Assembly: GCA_002280875.1 (NCBI GenBank) | Contig: NCEV01000009.1 | Location: 1 to 64,000, forward strand | Direction: 5' to 3' | Source: Caulobacter sp. 32-67-35 | GTDB taxonomy: Bacteria; Pseudomonadota; Alphaproteobacteria; Caulobacterales; Caulobacteraceae | DNA: 64,000 nt | Shown here: positions 27,664-35,609 of the stretch, piece after piece | How the letters are laid out: every line of letters starts with the position of its first letter | Numbering within the stretch: the stretch's first letter is position 1 | Position numbers and translations under genes: made by a program | The notes under the pieces: model-generated | What the model was told of the DNA's origin: nothing | What the model saw: the letters and a program-made list of their open reading frames with translations, nothing else | Databases searched by the model: none

Positions 27664-28406
27664 CGGTTGGTTTCGACATCGATCCCGCCGTTCTCGAACC
27701 CATAGCCGACCGGGCCTGGCCGGCGCGAGAACGCTCGGCGCTGGGTGGGTGGCGGCTGAACGCCACCGCCGGCTGGTCCATGCGCAGCAATGCCTGCTGG
27801 CCGCTGGCTGAGCCGGACCGTGACGTCGAGACAGCCATCGAGGCCGCCGAGGCCTGGTTCGTCTCCCGGGGGCTGCCGCGACGGTTCAAGTTGACGGAGG
27901 GGGCGACGGCGCCGGCCGATCTGTCCCAACGCCTCTCACGGCGGGGCTATGCCGACTGCAAGAAGACCCTGGTGATGGTCGGCCCTGCGCTGGGCCGCGC
28001 CGATCCGGCTGTCGCCTTCTCCGCTGCGCCCGACGCGAGCTTCGAGGCGGTGTTCACGGCCTCGGCGGGCGGCAATGTCGAGGACGCGCGCGAGCGGCTG
28101 GAAACCCTGGCTCGCATCCCGGCTCCGGCGCGGTTCGCCCGTCTGGATATCGATAGTCGCCCTGCCGCGTTGGGTGCTTGCGCCGTCGGGGGCGAGTGGG
28201 TGGGCCTGTTCGGCATGCGCACTGCGGTTGAGCATCGCCGCAAGGGTCTGGCTCGGCTGGTGCTCAGAGGCTTGTTGGCCGAGGCGGCGTCGCTCGGCGC
28301 GGTTCACGCCTATCTGCAGGTCGAGGCCGACAACGCGCCGGCCATCGCCCTGTATGAGGTTGAAGGGTTCCGAACGGCCTACACCTATCGCTACTGGGTT
28401 CGCTAG
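27660..28406 (+). CDS. GNAT family N-acetyltransferase
   Basis: 248 residues starting at GTG 27660 in a four-base overlap with the thioredoxin stop. The C-terminal half is the acetyl-CoA domain: MRTAVEHRRKGLARLVLRGL (motif A), YLQVEADNAPAIALYEVEGF and YTYRYWVR. The N-terminal 110 residues form a second, diverged GNAT-like unit. Substrate unknown. Its stop overlaps that of the convergent gluQ gene by four bases. Confidence 0.85.
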   Translation: MTVGFDIDPAVLEPIADRAWPARERSALGGWRLNATAGWSMRSNACWPLAEPDRDVETAIEAAEAWFVSRGLPRRFKLTEGATAPADLSQRLSRRGYADCKKTLVMVGPALGRADPAVAFSAAPDASFEAVFTASAGGNVEDARERLETLARIPAPARFARLDIDSRPAALGACAVGGEWVGLFGMRTAVEHRRKGLARLVLRGLLAEAASLGAVHAYLQVEADNAPAIALYEVEGFRTAYTYRYWVR

Positions 28407-29242
28407 AGGCCCATCTCTGATCGCAAGGCTGCTGGCGTGACGCCCGCCGCCCGCAGTTCGCGCAAGGTCTGGGCCTTGTCGCGCTTGGCGTAGCGCTTCC
28501 CGTCCGGGCCGGTCAGCAGACGATGATGGCGATAGGTTGGCGTTGGCAGGCCCAGTAGCGCCTGCAGCAGGCGCTGGATATGCGCCGCTTCGAACAGGTC
28601 CTCGCCCCGGATCACGTGCGTGATATCCTGCAGGGCGTCATCGAGAACCACAGCGAGGTGATAGGCGACGCCGACGTCCTTGCGAGCCAGGACGATGTCG
28701 CCGGCGGTATCAGGACGCGCGCAGATCAGTCCGGTCTGCCCCTCGGGGCCGGCGCCCTCCTCGATGAAGGTCAGGGCTTCGAAGCCGCCAGTCGCCGCCT
28801 TCGCCGCCGTGAGGGAGAGGCGCCACGCAAAGGCCTCGCCGCGCGCCAACCGCTGGGCTTCTTCAACGGCGGGCAAGGGGCCGCCCGTGAAGGGCGCCTG
28901 CGGCTCGTGCGGCGCACGGCCAATATCCAGCTCCCGGCGCGTGCGAAAACAGCGATAGACGAGACCGCGCCCCTGGAGGCTTTCGATGGCGGCGTGGTAG
29001 TCGGCCAGATGCTCGGACTGCCGGCGGACAGGTCGCGCCCACTCCAGCCCAAGCCAGGCCAGGTCTTCCAGGATCGCAGTCTCGTACTCCGGCCGACAGC
29101 GGGTGGCGTCGATATCCTCGATCCGCAGGACAAAGCGACCGTTCATAGCGCGCGCGGCCTCGAAGGCTGTCAGGGCGGAGAAAGCGTGACCGCGATGCAG
29201 CAGGCCCGTTGGCGAGGGCGCAAACCGCGTGGCGAAGCCCAA
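28403..29242 (-). CDS. gluQ: Glutamyl-Q tRNA(Asp) synthetase
   Basis: 279-residue truncated GluRS paralogue that glutamylates queuosine in tRNA-Asp. Class I HIGH-like motif FAPSPTGLLHRGHAFSAL, RIEDIDATRCRPEY, and a C-terminal KRYAKRDKAQTLRELR in place of KMSKS. It lacks the anticodon-binding domain, and its short length is diagnostic for GluQ. The Cys zinc cluster of the E. coli enzyme is reduced (YRCFRTRRE). Followed 4 bp away by a TetR gene on the same strand. Confidence 0.93.
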   Translation of the reverse strand: MGFATRFAPSPTGLLHRGHAFSALTAFEAARAMNGRFVLRIEDIDATRCRPEYETAILEDLAWLGLEWARPVRRQSEHLADYHAAIESLQGRGLVYRCFRTRRELDIGRAPHEPQAPFTGGPLPAVEEAQRLARGEAFAWRLSLTAAKAATGGFEALTFIEEGAGPEGQTGLICARPDTAGDIVLARKDVGVAYHLAVVLDDALQDITHVIRGEDLFEAAHIQRLLQALLGLPTPTYRHHRLLTGPDGKRYAKRDKAQTLRELRAAGVTPAALRSEMGL

Positions 29243-29246
29243 GGAC

Positions 29247-29867
29247 CTAGCCCCGGTCGTACTTTGCGAACATGCCGAGGTGCTCGAATACGGCGCGCAG
29301 GAAGGCGTCCTCGCCGCCTAGCAGCTCCTTCAGCGGATCGAACTGCTTGAAGCTGATCATTTCGGCCAATCCATGCCCTGCGCACCAGGCCGCGATGGTG
29401 GCCAGTTCCAGATCAATGTCGCTGACGCCGTCAAGCGACTGCTCGGAGATGGTGTCGCGCACCTGGCAGTAGGCGCCTTCTTCTTTCATCTGCTCGGGGA
29501 GGGCGTCCTTGTCGCGAGAGCAGTCATACATCACGCGGTAGAGGGCCGGATTGTCCCGCGCGAACTGTACGTAGGTCACGCCGATGCTGGTCATCCGCTC
29601 GCGAGCATCCCTGGCTGAGGCGCGCGATTGGCTCAGGGCGGTATCCAGCGCCATCCAGCCTTCGTGAGCGACCGCCTCCAGCAATTGGCCCTTGTCCTTG
29701 AAGTGGTGATAGGGCGCGGCGGGGCTGACCCCGGCCTCGCGCGCTACGGCGCGCAGTGACAGCGCGGCCGGACCCTCCCTCTCAAGAATGCGGCGCGCGG
29801 CGTCGACCAGCGCGCGGCTTAGATCGCCATGGTGATACGGGCGGGATTCGGTGGCTGGGATGGTCAT
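29247..29867 (-). CDS. TetR family transcriptional regulator
   Basis: 206 residues; N-terminal TetR HTH (ALVDAARRILEREGPAALSL then EAGVSPAAPYHHFKDKGQLL). The C-terminal effector domain (MTSIGVTYVQFARDNPALYR) is of the TetR_C_33/WHG type. ATG 29867 is preferred to the in-frame 29876. Divergent from a 36-residue membrane peptide gene, which it may repress through sites between them. Confidence 0.9.
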   Translation of the reverse strand: MTIPATESRPYHHGDLSRALVDAARRILEREGPAALSLRAVAREAGVSPAAPYHHFKDKGQLLEAVAHEGWMALDTALSQSRASARDARERMTSIGVTYVQFARDNPALYRVMYDCSRDKDALPEQMKEEGAYCQVRDTISEQSLDGVSDIDLELATIAAWCAGHGLAEMISFKQFDPLKELLGGEDAFLRAVFEHLGMFAKYDRG

Positions 29868-29905
29868 CGGCCTCACTCTAGCGCCTCCTTTCTAAAATTT
29901 CATCC

Positions 29906-29952
29906 AAACGCTGTAAAGATCATCTTGACGTCGTTTAGATCCATGTTATCTA
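29906..29952 (+). promoter_or_regulatory. Promoter with inverted TetR half-sites
   Basis: TTGACG at 29925-29930 and TATCTA at 29947-29952, spaced by 16 bp, point toward the small peptide gene. AAACG at 29906-29910 and CGTTT at 29932-29936 form an inverted pair that brackets the -35 hexamer. AT content is much higher than around. Repressor binding is inferred. Confidence 0.45.
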
Positions 29953-30024
29953 AGCACCGTCCAGATTGGACCAAGCCTTTGACCTGCAACCGGCGAGGCT
30001 CATTCACAGAGAGGGATTTCGACC

Positions 30025-30135
30025 ATGCTCCGCTCGCTCACCGCCTTTGAAGCCGCCTTTGACCGTATGGCCGGCGGCTATTTTCTCGTGCTCGCCCTGG
30101 CTGTCGCCGGCGCTGTCGCGGGCGTCGTGCTGTAA
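30025..30135 (+). CDS. 36-residue predicted membrane peptide
   Basis: ATG 30025 to TAA 30135, preceded by GAGAGGGA 8 bp upstream, an unusually clear ribosome-binding site. The product has a short amphipathic N-terminus (MLRSLTAFEAAFDRMAGG) and one transmembrane helix (YFLVLALAVAGAVAGVVL). Reading direction is away from the TetR gene with a recognisable promoter, which supports a real gene below usual length cut-offs. Function unknown; small stress peptides of this shape often modulate membrane proteins. Confidence 0.6.
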   Translation: MLRSLTAFEAAFDRMAGGYFLVLALAVAGAVAGVVL

Positions 30136-30346
30136 GATGGCTTTGTCCGCGAGCGGCGGGGCCGGTTCTGCAATGACCGTCCCGCTGCCGCGTTCGTCGT
30201 CCGCTGACTGCCCGCCCGCGCTTGAACCCGATCGCGCTGGCGGCTAGCACGAAGCGCCGACGCGCCTGGATTTCCAACTTCGCGCCGGGAACGTCCCGCC
30301 GGCCCCCGGATTTCCAGATCATGTCGATTTCAAACGTGTTTTTCCA

Positions 30347-30826
30347 ATGAGCGTCGCCTTCACCAAGGAAGGCGACAGCGAGGCGTTCGCCGCCGACCTG
30401 CTCGATCGGCCAATTTCCGCCAATCCCAATCTGGTTGCGGCCCAGGGTCTCGCCCAACTCGAAGCGTGGCTCGCCGAGGCGCGCGCCGCCTATAGCGCCG
30501 CTCAGGCCACGGGCGGCGTCGCCGAAGACCGCACTGCCATGGCCCGCGCCACGCGCGACCTGCGCTACTACGCAGCGCGCCGGGCCAGCGCACAACTGAC
30601 CGAACCCGCCGGACCCACAAACGTCGTACATTTCGGCCAAGCCGTAACCTTTGATCGCGAGGATGGCCGTCGTCAGACCTTCCGCATCGTCGGCGAGGAC
30701 GAGGCCGATCCCGCCGCGGGTTCGGTGTCCTATGTCTCGCCTTTGGCCAGGGCGCTGCTGGGAAAGACCATCGGTGACACGGCCATGGTCGCCGGCGGCG
30801 AGGTCGAGATCGTCTCGATCGACTAG
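30347..30826 (+). CDS. GreA/GreB-family transcription factor
   Basis: 159 residues. N-terminal region rich in Ala/Glu helix (QLEAWLAEARAAYSAAQ), and a C-terminal FKBP-like Gre domain: VVHFGQAVTFDREDGRRQTF, IVGEDEADPAAGSVSYVSPL, and ARALLGKTIGDTAMV. Such proteins bind the RNA polymerase secondary channel. Because the coiled-coil tip is not the standard GreA sequence, cleavage activity is uncertain, and an Rnk-like or regulator role is possible. Confidence 0.82.
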   Translation: MSVAFTKEGDSEAFAADLLDRPISANPNLVAAQGLAQLEAWLAEARAAYSAAQATGGVAEDRTAMARATRDLRYYAARRASAQLTEPAGPTNVVHFGQAVTFDREDGRRQTFRIVGEDEADPAAGSVSYVSPLARALLGKTIGDTAMVAGGEVEIVSID

Positions 30827-30874
30827 CGCAAGCATCGGGTTGCAGGCGGCGGTTGGCGGTGGTCAGGTTGCGCC

Positions 30875-31522
30875 GTGACTCCTGAAGCCCCTCCGACCCC
30901 GGAACAGATCCGCGCCGCCCGAGCGCAGCTTGCGGCTCTTGATCCGGCCATCGCCGCCATCGAGGCCGTGACGCCGGAGTTTCAATGGCGCATCCGAGAC
31001 CGAGGCTTCGCTGGACTGCTCAAGCTGATGGTCGAACAGCAGGTCTCTCTGGCCTCGGCCGCCGCCATCTGGGCGCGAGTGGAGGCGGGGTTGGGCGAGG
31101 TCTCGCCCGCCGCTGTGCTGGCGCTTGAGAGCGCTGATCTACAGGCCTTTGGCCTGTCGAGGCCCAAGGTGCGGTACGCCCGCGCCATTGCCCAAGCGCA
31201 TGTTTCCGGTCTCTGCGACTTCGACGCCTTGCGACATAAGGGTGATGATGAGGCCGCCGCGGCCCTGATGGCGATCACCGGCATAGGGCGCTGGACGGCC
31301 GAGACCTATCTGATGTTCTGCGAGGGTCGTCTGGACGTCTTTCCGGGTGGTGATGTGGCGCTTCAGGAAGCCATGCGCTGGGTTGACGGCGCCGAAGTCC
31401 GTCCTTCCGAGAAGCAGGCCTATGCGCGAGCGCAGGCCTGGAAGCCCTATCGCGCCGTTGCAGCTCACCTGCTCTGGCGCTGCTATGGCGCGGTCAAGAA
31501 GGGCGAAATTCCACCATTCTGA
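30875..31522 (+). CDS. DNA-3-methyladenine glycosylase II (AlkA-like)
   Basis: 215-residue HhH-GPD base-excision glycosylase. LMVEQQVSLASAAAIWARVE, the helix-hairpin-helix LMAITGIGRWTAETYLMF, and DVFPGGDVALQEAMRW with the catalytic Asp at FPGGD. It starts at GTG 30875. It removes alkylated purines; AlkA-type specificity is inferred from length and motif order. It lies 48 bp after the Gre-like gene. Confidence 0.9.
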   Translation: MTPEAPPTPEQIRAARAQLAALDPAIAAIEAVTPEFQWRIRDRGFAGLLKLMVEQQVSLASAAAIWARVEAGLGEVSPAAVLALESADLQAFGLSRPKVRYARAIAQAHVSGLCDFDALRHKGDDEAAAALMAITGIGRWTAETYLMFCEGRLDVFPGGDVALQEAMRWVDGAEVRPSEKQAYARAQAWKPYRAVAAHLLWRCYGAVKKGEIPPF

Positions 31523-31688
31523 TCACTTGCGGACAGATGTCTTGGTTCCGTCGCGGAGTTGGATCATCTTTGGGATGCGTTCGGGAATGAATGGCGATTC
31601 CCTTTGAATGCGTAGGAAGGAGGCCCGTCTTCAGTCCGATCGCGTACCCGCTTCACAGGAGCCGGCCCGGCTCCCAAGGGAGGACCTG

Positions 31689-32249
31689 ATGCAGGTGCTG
31701 TCCCGTCCACCGTCCGGCATGCCGGCTCTGGTGCTGAACGCCGATTATCGGCCCCTCAGCTACTATCCGCTGTCCCTCTGGCCCTGGCAGGAGGTGATCA
31801 AGGCGGTGTTCCTTGAACGGGTCGAGGTCGTTTCGACCTACGACCACGTCGTCCATTCGCCGTCTTTCGAAATGAAGCTGCCCAGCGTTGTTTCGCTGAA
31901 GCAGTATGTCCCGCAGGACCGGCCGCCGGCCTTCACGCGCTTCAACCTGTTTCTGCGTGACACCTTCTCTTGCCAGTATTGCTCGTCGCCCGACGACCTG
32001 ACCTTCGACCATGTCATCCCGCGCTCACGGGGCGGACGCACGACCTGGGAGAACATCGTCACGGCCTGTGCGCCCTGCAATCTGCGGAAGGGCGGGCGAA
32101 CGCCTCGCGAGGCGGGTATGCACCTGTTCCACACGGCGCGCCGGCCCAGCATGCATGAACTTCAGGATCGCGGCCGCCGCTTCCCGCCAGGCCACCTGCA
32201 CGCCAGCTGGCTCGACTATCTCTACTGGGATATCGAACTGGAGGCCTAG
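31689..32249 (+). CDS. HNH endonuclease family protein (integration target)
   Basis: 186-residue HNH protein. N-terminal PALVLNADYRPLSYYPLSLW, then zinc/HNH core: FSCQYC, DLTFDHVIPRSRGGRT, ENIVTACAPCNLRKGG. This family is nearly universal in alphaproteobacteria; its biological role is not established. ATG 31689 follows GGGAGGACCTG. The last nine codons (LYWDIELEA) are duplicated at 42036-42064; the present end (GAA, GCC TAG) is supplied by the integrated element, whereas the original end (GAG, GCG TGA) lies at the far side. Confidence 0.92.
   Translation: MQVLSRPPSGMPALVLNADYRPLSYYPLSLWPWQEVIKAVFLERVEVVSTYDHVVHSPSFEMKLPSVVSLKQYVPQDRPPAFTRFNLFLRDTFSCQYCSSPDDLTFDHVIPRSRGGRTTWENIVTACAPCNLRKGGRTPREAGMHLFHTARRPSMHELQDRGRRFPPGHLHASWLDYLYWDIELEA
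32221..32245 (+). repeat. attL core of the integrated island
   Basis: 25-bp direct repeat with 42036-42060. The first 16 bases (TCTACTGGGATATCGA) are identical in both copies, followed by one A/G difference and eight more identical bases. It lies in the last codons of the HNH gene. The identical 16 bp is the probable strand-exchange core. Confidence 0.9.
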
Positions 32250-32345
32250 AGTGGTTTGGCGTGGATTGAGATTGCACTTCCAACTGAAAAGCTTGAAGTA
32301 TCTTCTGTCTGCGTGGTTCGGTGTGGGTTGGGAGTTACCTAATCA

Positions 32346-32365
32346 GTGATGACCGCGTGATGACC
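32346..32365 (+). repeat. Left arm-type repeats for integrase
   Basis: GTGATGACC occurs at 32346-32354 and again at 32357-32365, an 11-bp period. The same motif pair occurs at the right end of the island (41930-41949). It lies between attL and the integrase start codon, where integrase arm-binding sites and the integrase promoter are expected. Function inferred. Confidence 0.6.
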
Positions 32366-32387
32366 GAAGAAAGCTTGGCGGCTTGCG

Positions 32388-33671
32388 ATGGCGAAGGGCG
32401 AGGCGGCGCGTGTAGTGCGCCTGACGAAACGATCAGTGGATGCGGTGGCGAAAGAAGCCGCTCGCTTCACGGTTTGGGACAGCGATCTCAAGGGGTTTGG
32501 CCTGCGCGTCGAACCCAGTGGCTCCAAGACCTTCATCGTCCGCTACCGTGTCGGCGGTGGTCGGCGAGGGACGTTGCGTCAGGCCAAGGTCGGTAGATAT
32601 GGCAAGCTGACTCCGGATCAGGCCAGGGAGGAAGCTGAGCGCATCCTTGCCAAGGTTGAACTCGGCCAGGACCCACAAGCTGACAAAGCGGCCGCCCGCG
32701 AAACGCTCACCATGGCGGAGCTATGCGATCTCTACCTAGCCGAGGGGATCTCCGCGAAGAAGGCGAGCACGATCGCTCTCGATAAGGTCAGGATCGCCAG
32801 GCACATCAAGCCGGCGATCGGCGCGCGGAAGATCACAGATCTACACGCGTCCGACATTCAGCGACTGACGCAGGACATCGCGGCGGGAAAGCTCAAGGAC
32901 CCGACACCGCATAGCCGGGGAGGGCCGGGCGCCGCAGCAAGGACGGCAGGCCTCCTTGGAGGGGTCTTCAAGTTCGCCGTCGCTCGCAAGCTGTGCGCGG
33001 AAAACCCCGCCGCCGGGGTGAAGCGACCGAAAGACCGAAAGCGTGATCGGTTTTTGTCGCCGAAGGAATTGGGCGCGCTGGGCGACGCGCTGACCACCGC
33101 CAGCGAGCGCGGAGCCAACCCGGGGCTCGTGACCATCATCCGCCTGCTTTGCCTCACTGGGGCTCGCAAGAACGAGATCGCTCGATTGCGGTGGTCGGAG
33201 GTCAACATCGAGCGCGGACGTCTTGAGCTTGCCGACAGCAAAACAGGCGAGAAAGTCGTTCCCCTCGGTGCCGCCGCAATGGAGTTGTTGAGCGAGGTGG
33301 CCCGAACGAACAGCGCCTATGTTTTTCCGGACCCCAGGGACGCCTCCATACCTATCCGGAATCTGGACTGGTTCTGGGTTGGGATACGCAGAGCTGCAGC
33401 GCTAGAAGACGTGCGTATCCATGATCTCCGCCACAGCTTCGCGAGTGTGGCTGTGGCCGGCGGTTCTAGCCTTTTCCTCATAGGAAAGCTCCTTGGTCAT
33501 GCCGATGCTGCGACCACGCAGCGCTACGCTCACTTGGCCGACGATCCCCTGCAGGCTGCCGCAGATCGGATTTCTCAATCCATCTCTTCCTCAATGGCCG
33601 GCACCTCCGCCGAGGTGCGAACCTTGCGCGGTGATGGCGACGTTAAGCCAACGCGGAGGGTGGGGGCGTGA
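32388..33671 (+). CDS. int: Tyrosine recombinase/integrase (DUF4102 type)
   Basis: 427 residues, P4-like integrase. N-terminal DUF4102 arm-binding domain (TVWDSDLKGFGLRVEPSGSK, VGRYGKLTPDQAREEA), a core-binding domain (TMAELCDLYL onwards), and the catalytic domain with Arg260 (CLTGARKNEIARL), His345-Arg348 (HDLRHSFASV), His371 (GHADAATTQ) and nucleophile Tyr380 (RYAHL). All catalytic residues are intact, so the island may still excise. Located 140 bp inside attL. Its stop overlaps the next gene by four bases. Confidence 0.96.
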   Translation: MAKGEAARVVRLTKRSVDAVAKEAARFTVWDSDLKGFGLRVEPSGSKTFIVRYRVGGGRRGTLRQAKVGRYGKLTPDQAREEAERILAKVELGQDPQADKAAARETLTMAELCDLYLAEGISAKKASTIALDKVRIARHIKPAIGARKITDLHASDIQRLTQDIAAGKLKDPTPHSRGGPGAAARTAGLLGGVFKFAVARKLCAENPAAGVKRPKDRKRDRFLSPKELGALGDALTTASERGANPGLVTIIRLLCLTGARKNEIARLRWSEVNIERGRLELADSKTGEKVVPLGAAAMELLSEVARTNSAYVFPDPRDASIPIRNLDWFWVGIRRAAALEDVRIHDLRHSFASVAVAGGSSLFLIGKLLGHADAATTQRYAHLADDPLQAAADRISQSISSSMAGTSAEVRTLRGDGDVKPTRRVGA

Positions 33672-34333
33672 GAGATTTCGAACTGATCGACGACCGCGCG
33701 GCCGACCCTATCGTGGCAACGGTGATCACCGCGATTATGCTCTGGCCTGATGAACCGGAGAAGCGGCAGCGGTGGGTAGAAGCTTCAGTGGCAATTGCGA
33801 ATGCCGACGAGCTGGCGGATGCCGAATCGGCGGCTCTGAATGTTGAGGATCTGCTCGATGAAGAGCGCGAGCGGCGTCTTCACGGAAAATCGGTCGGCAC
33901 GATCATTCTCAGCGTGACGGGGAATCCCGCTCTGTCGGTTGGGCGACTTCAGGATCAGATCAGCGAAGAGCTAATACGGGAGCGAGCCTACCATATCCGG
34001 CCCCAGACGATGAGAAACAGAGAAGGCCCTCACGGCCGCCTCCGGTCGGTCGCACACATGTGGGCGATCCATCAGCTCATCATCGCACAGGCGGAGGCTG
34101 ACCTTTATGACTTCCTCTGTCCTGTGGGCTTTCATTGGGAGTTCTTGAAGCTTGCCGATCAATTCAGAGCGCGCGCCGAAGCCACGCGGACGCCTCGTTC
34201 CCCCACCACCGTCATGCGTCCCGGCGAGGCCATCCTGCTACCACCGAGGATCGTCGCCCGCCTTGCAACGGTGGACGCTGAGTTATGGTTTTCGTCCGAC
34301 CTGCCGACCGCCGATAACTTGGGTGAAAAGTGA
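33668..34333 (+). CDS. Island protein of unknown function
   Basis: 221 residues starting at GTG 33668 in a GTGA overlap with int, so it is coexpressed with the integrase. Mostly helical and acidic in the middle (DELADAESAALNVEDLLDEE), then AHMWAIHQLIIAQAEADLYD. No motif recognised. The coupling to int suggests a role in excision or maintenance, which is inference only. Confidence 0.7.
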   Translation: MRDFELIDDRAADPIVATVITAIMLWPDEPEKRQRWVEASVAIANADELADAESAALNVEDLLDEERERRLHGKSVGTIILSVTGNPALSVGRLQDQISEELIRERAYHIRPQTMRNREGPHGRLRSVAHMWAIHQLIIAQAEADLYDFLCPVGFHWEFLKLADQFRARAEATRTPRSPTTVMRPGEAILLPPRIVARLATVDAELWFSSDLPTADNLGEK

Positions 34334-34368
34334 AGTCGGAAAGCATACGAAAATCAGCGACTTGTGAG

Positions 34369-34401
34369 TCGGTAAAAGTCGTATCACCTTCGGTAAAAGT
34401 C
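34369..34401 (+). repeat. Two 12-bp direct repeats upstream of AlpA-like gene
   Basis: TCGGTAAAAGTC at 34369-34380 and at 34390-34401, start-to-start 21 bp, about two helical turns. They lie 73-105 bp upstream of the HTH gene at 34474. Likely a binding site for that protein or another island regulator. Confidence 0.55.
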
Positions 34402-34473
34402 AGCCTCGCTTCGCGCTGACACCTTGCTCCCCGACGCACCGGACTGGCTGGTGCGGTTCTCGGGAGCCTACCC

Positions 34474-34710
34474 ATGCAATTGCATGCGTCCGAACACGCT
34501 TCGTCTTTCCCCTCTGATCGGTATGTCGATGTCAAAGAGGCGGCCAGCGTCGTCGGCTTGAGCGTCGACTACCTGAACAAGCTTCGCCTCAAGGGCGGTG
34601 GCCCGACGTTCAGTTCGTTCGGCCGCGCCGTCCGTTACAGACTGGGCAATCTCTACGAATGGGCGGCCAGCAAGGCGGCCCGGTCGACCTCAGATCGGGA
34701 GGCGGCGTAG
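34474..34710 (+). CDS. AlpA/excisionase-like helix-turn-helix protein
   Basis: 78 residues with a MerR/AlpA-style winged HTH: VDVKEAASVVGLSVDYLNKL, followed by the wing GGGPTFSSFGRAVRYRLGNL and YEWAAS. This is the layout of phage AlpA and excisionase-like DNA-binding proteins, which switch on excision in P4-like elements. The 12-bp repeats upstream are candidate targets. Confidence 0.82.
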   Translation: MQLHASEHASSFPSDRYVDVKEAASVVGLSVDYLNKLRLKGGGPTFSSFGRAVRYRLGNLYEWAASKAARSTSDREAA

Positions 34711-34714
34711 CACC

Positions 34715-34933
34715 ATGACCAACACGAAAAAACCCACCGCGCTCGAACGCGGTGGGCTTTCCAATATGGTTCTGCTTGGCGGCGAACCTACTTATCCTAT
34801 CTCGCTGGCGGGGCAATTTCAACAGCGCGCCCGCGGCCTATATGCTGAAGCGCTCGGACTCAGGGGGGCGGACAGACATGCCGCCCTCAGCCTTAGCCGC
34901 CACTTTGGCCAAGCCGGCTGGAGGGGCGTATGA
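34715..34933 (+). CDS. Small island protein with embedded hairpin
   Basis: 72-residue frame (MTNTKKPTALERGGLSNMVL) from ATG 34715; its stop overlaps the next start codon in ATGA, which argues for translation. However, codons 7-14 coincide with a terminator-like hairpin (34733-34756), so part of this frame may instead be an attenuator. No family assigned. Confidence 0.5.
   Translation: MTNTKKPTALERGGLSNMVLLGGEPTYPISLAGQFQQRARGLYAEALGLRGADRHAALSLSRHFGQAGWRGV
34733..34760. terminator. Terminator-like hairpin inside a small ORF
   Basis: CCCACCGCG (34733-34741), loop CTCGAA, CGCGGTGGG (34748-34756), flanked by six A on the left and CTTT on the right. Perfect 9-bp arms. Works on paper best for leftward transcription (T6 after the stem) and weakly for rightward. 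Confidence 0.6.
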
Positions 34934-35280
34934 GCTACCCCAACTCTCCCGGTTTCAAGGGCGGAACGGCAGGGACTGGCGCCCTGGCCGCCAGCAACTA
35001 CGCCCCCCAGGTCAAGGGGCGCCGCGCCCAGGTACTCGCGGGCCTAGAGGCAGGGCCAGCGACCGCCGAGGAGGTGGGCGAACGTGTCGGTCTGCACTGG
35101 TATCTGACGCGGCCCCGTCTGTCCGAGTTGAAGGCGCTTGGCCTGGTCACCGAAACTGGCGGTCGCGGCCGTGGCGCGCTGGGCGGCGAGGTGAACGTCT
35201 GGCGGCTGACCACCGCCACGGAGAGGTCTCAGTTCGCGGCCGCGGTAGCGGCTGAGAGCCTCAAGGAGCCGACTCCGTGA
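34930..35280 (+). CDS. Small winged-helix DNA-binding protein
   Basis: 116 residues. The central part resembles a winged HTH: GPATAEEVGERVGLHWYLTRPRLSELKALGLV, recalling phage and island regulators of the DprA/MarR-like wing type. The N-terminus is Gly/Ala-rich. Overlaps both neighbours by four bases (ATGA upstream, GTGA downstream), so it is part of a tightly coupled cassette. Confidence 0.65.
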   Translation: MSYPNSPGFKGGTAGTGALAASNYAPQVKGRRAQVLAGLEAGPATAEEVGERVGLHWYLTRPRLSELKALGLVTETGGRGRGALGGEVNVWRLTTATERSQFAAAVAAESLKEPTP

Positions 35281-35543
35281 GCGGTCAGCTTGTGATCGCG
35301 ACCCTACCCGGCAAGGGCGGGGAGGCGGTGCGGATCGCGCTCGACCAGCGCGCCGGTGTCGACGTCGTAGATATCCGGATCGTGACCGTTCTGTCGAAGG
35401 CGAGCCGCATCCCTATTCCAACCAAGATAGGGCTCTGCCTCGACCTCGCGACCTTGCCGGAGCTGATCGCGGCTCTTTCTCAGGCGAAGGCCAAAGCCGT
35501 TGACCTGGGCCTCCTGGAGAAAGGAGGCGCCGGGCTCGCTTAG
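35277..35543 (+). CDS. PC4/YdbC-like ssDNA-binding protein
   Basis: 88 residues starting GTG 35277. The pattern EAVRIALDQRAGVDVVDIRI followed by IPTKIGLCLDLATLPELIAA matches transcriptional coactivator p15 (PC4) family proteins: a beta sheet ending in PT(K)xG, then a helix. PC4-like proteins bind single-stranded DNA as dimers and occur in phages and mobile elements, where they may aid replication or transcription. Family call by pattern only. Confidence 0.6.
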   Translation: MSGQLVIATLPGKGGEAVRIALDQRAGVDVVDIRIVTVLSKASRIPIPTKIGLCLDLATLPELIAALSQAKAKAVDLGLLEKGGAGLA

Positions 35544-35609
35544 GGCCGTTGGAGCGCGGCGGTGGTCCCCGTCGCGCTCTGGCGCGCCCTTGCGTCTCTG
35601 GCGGGCTCT

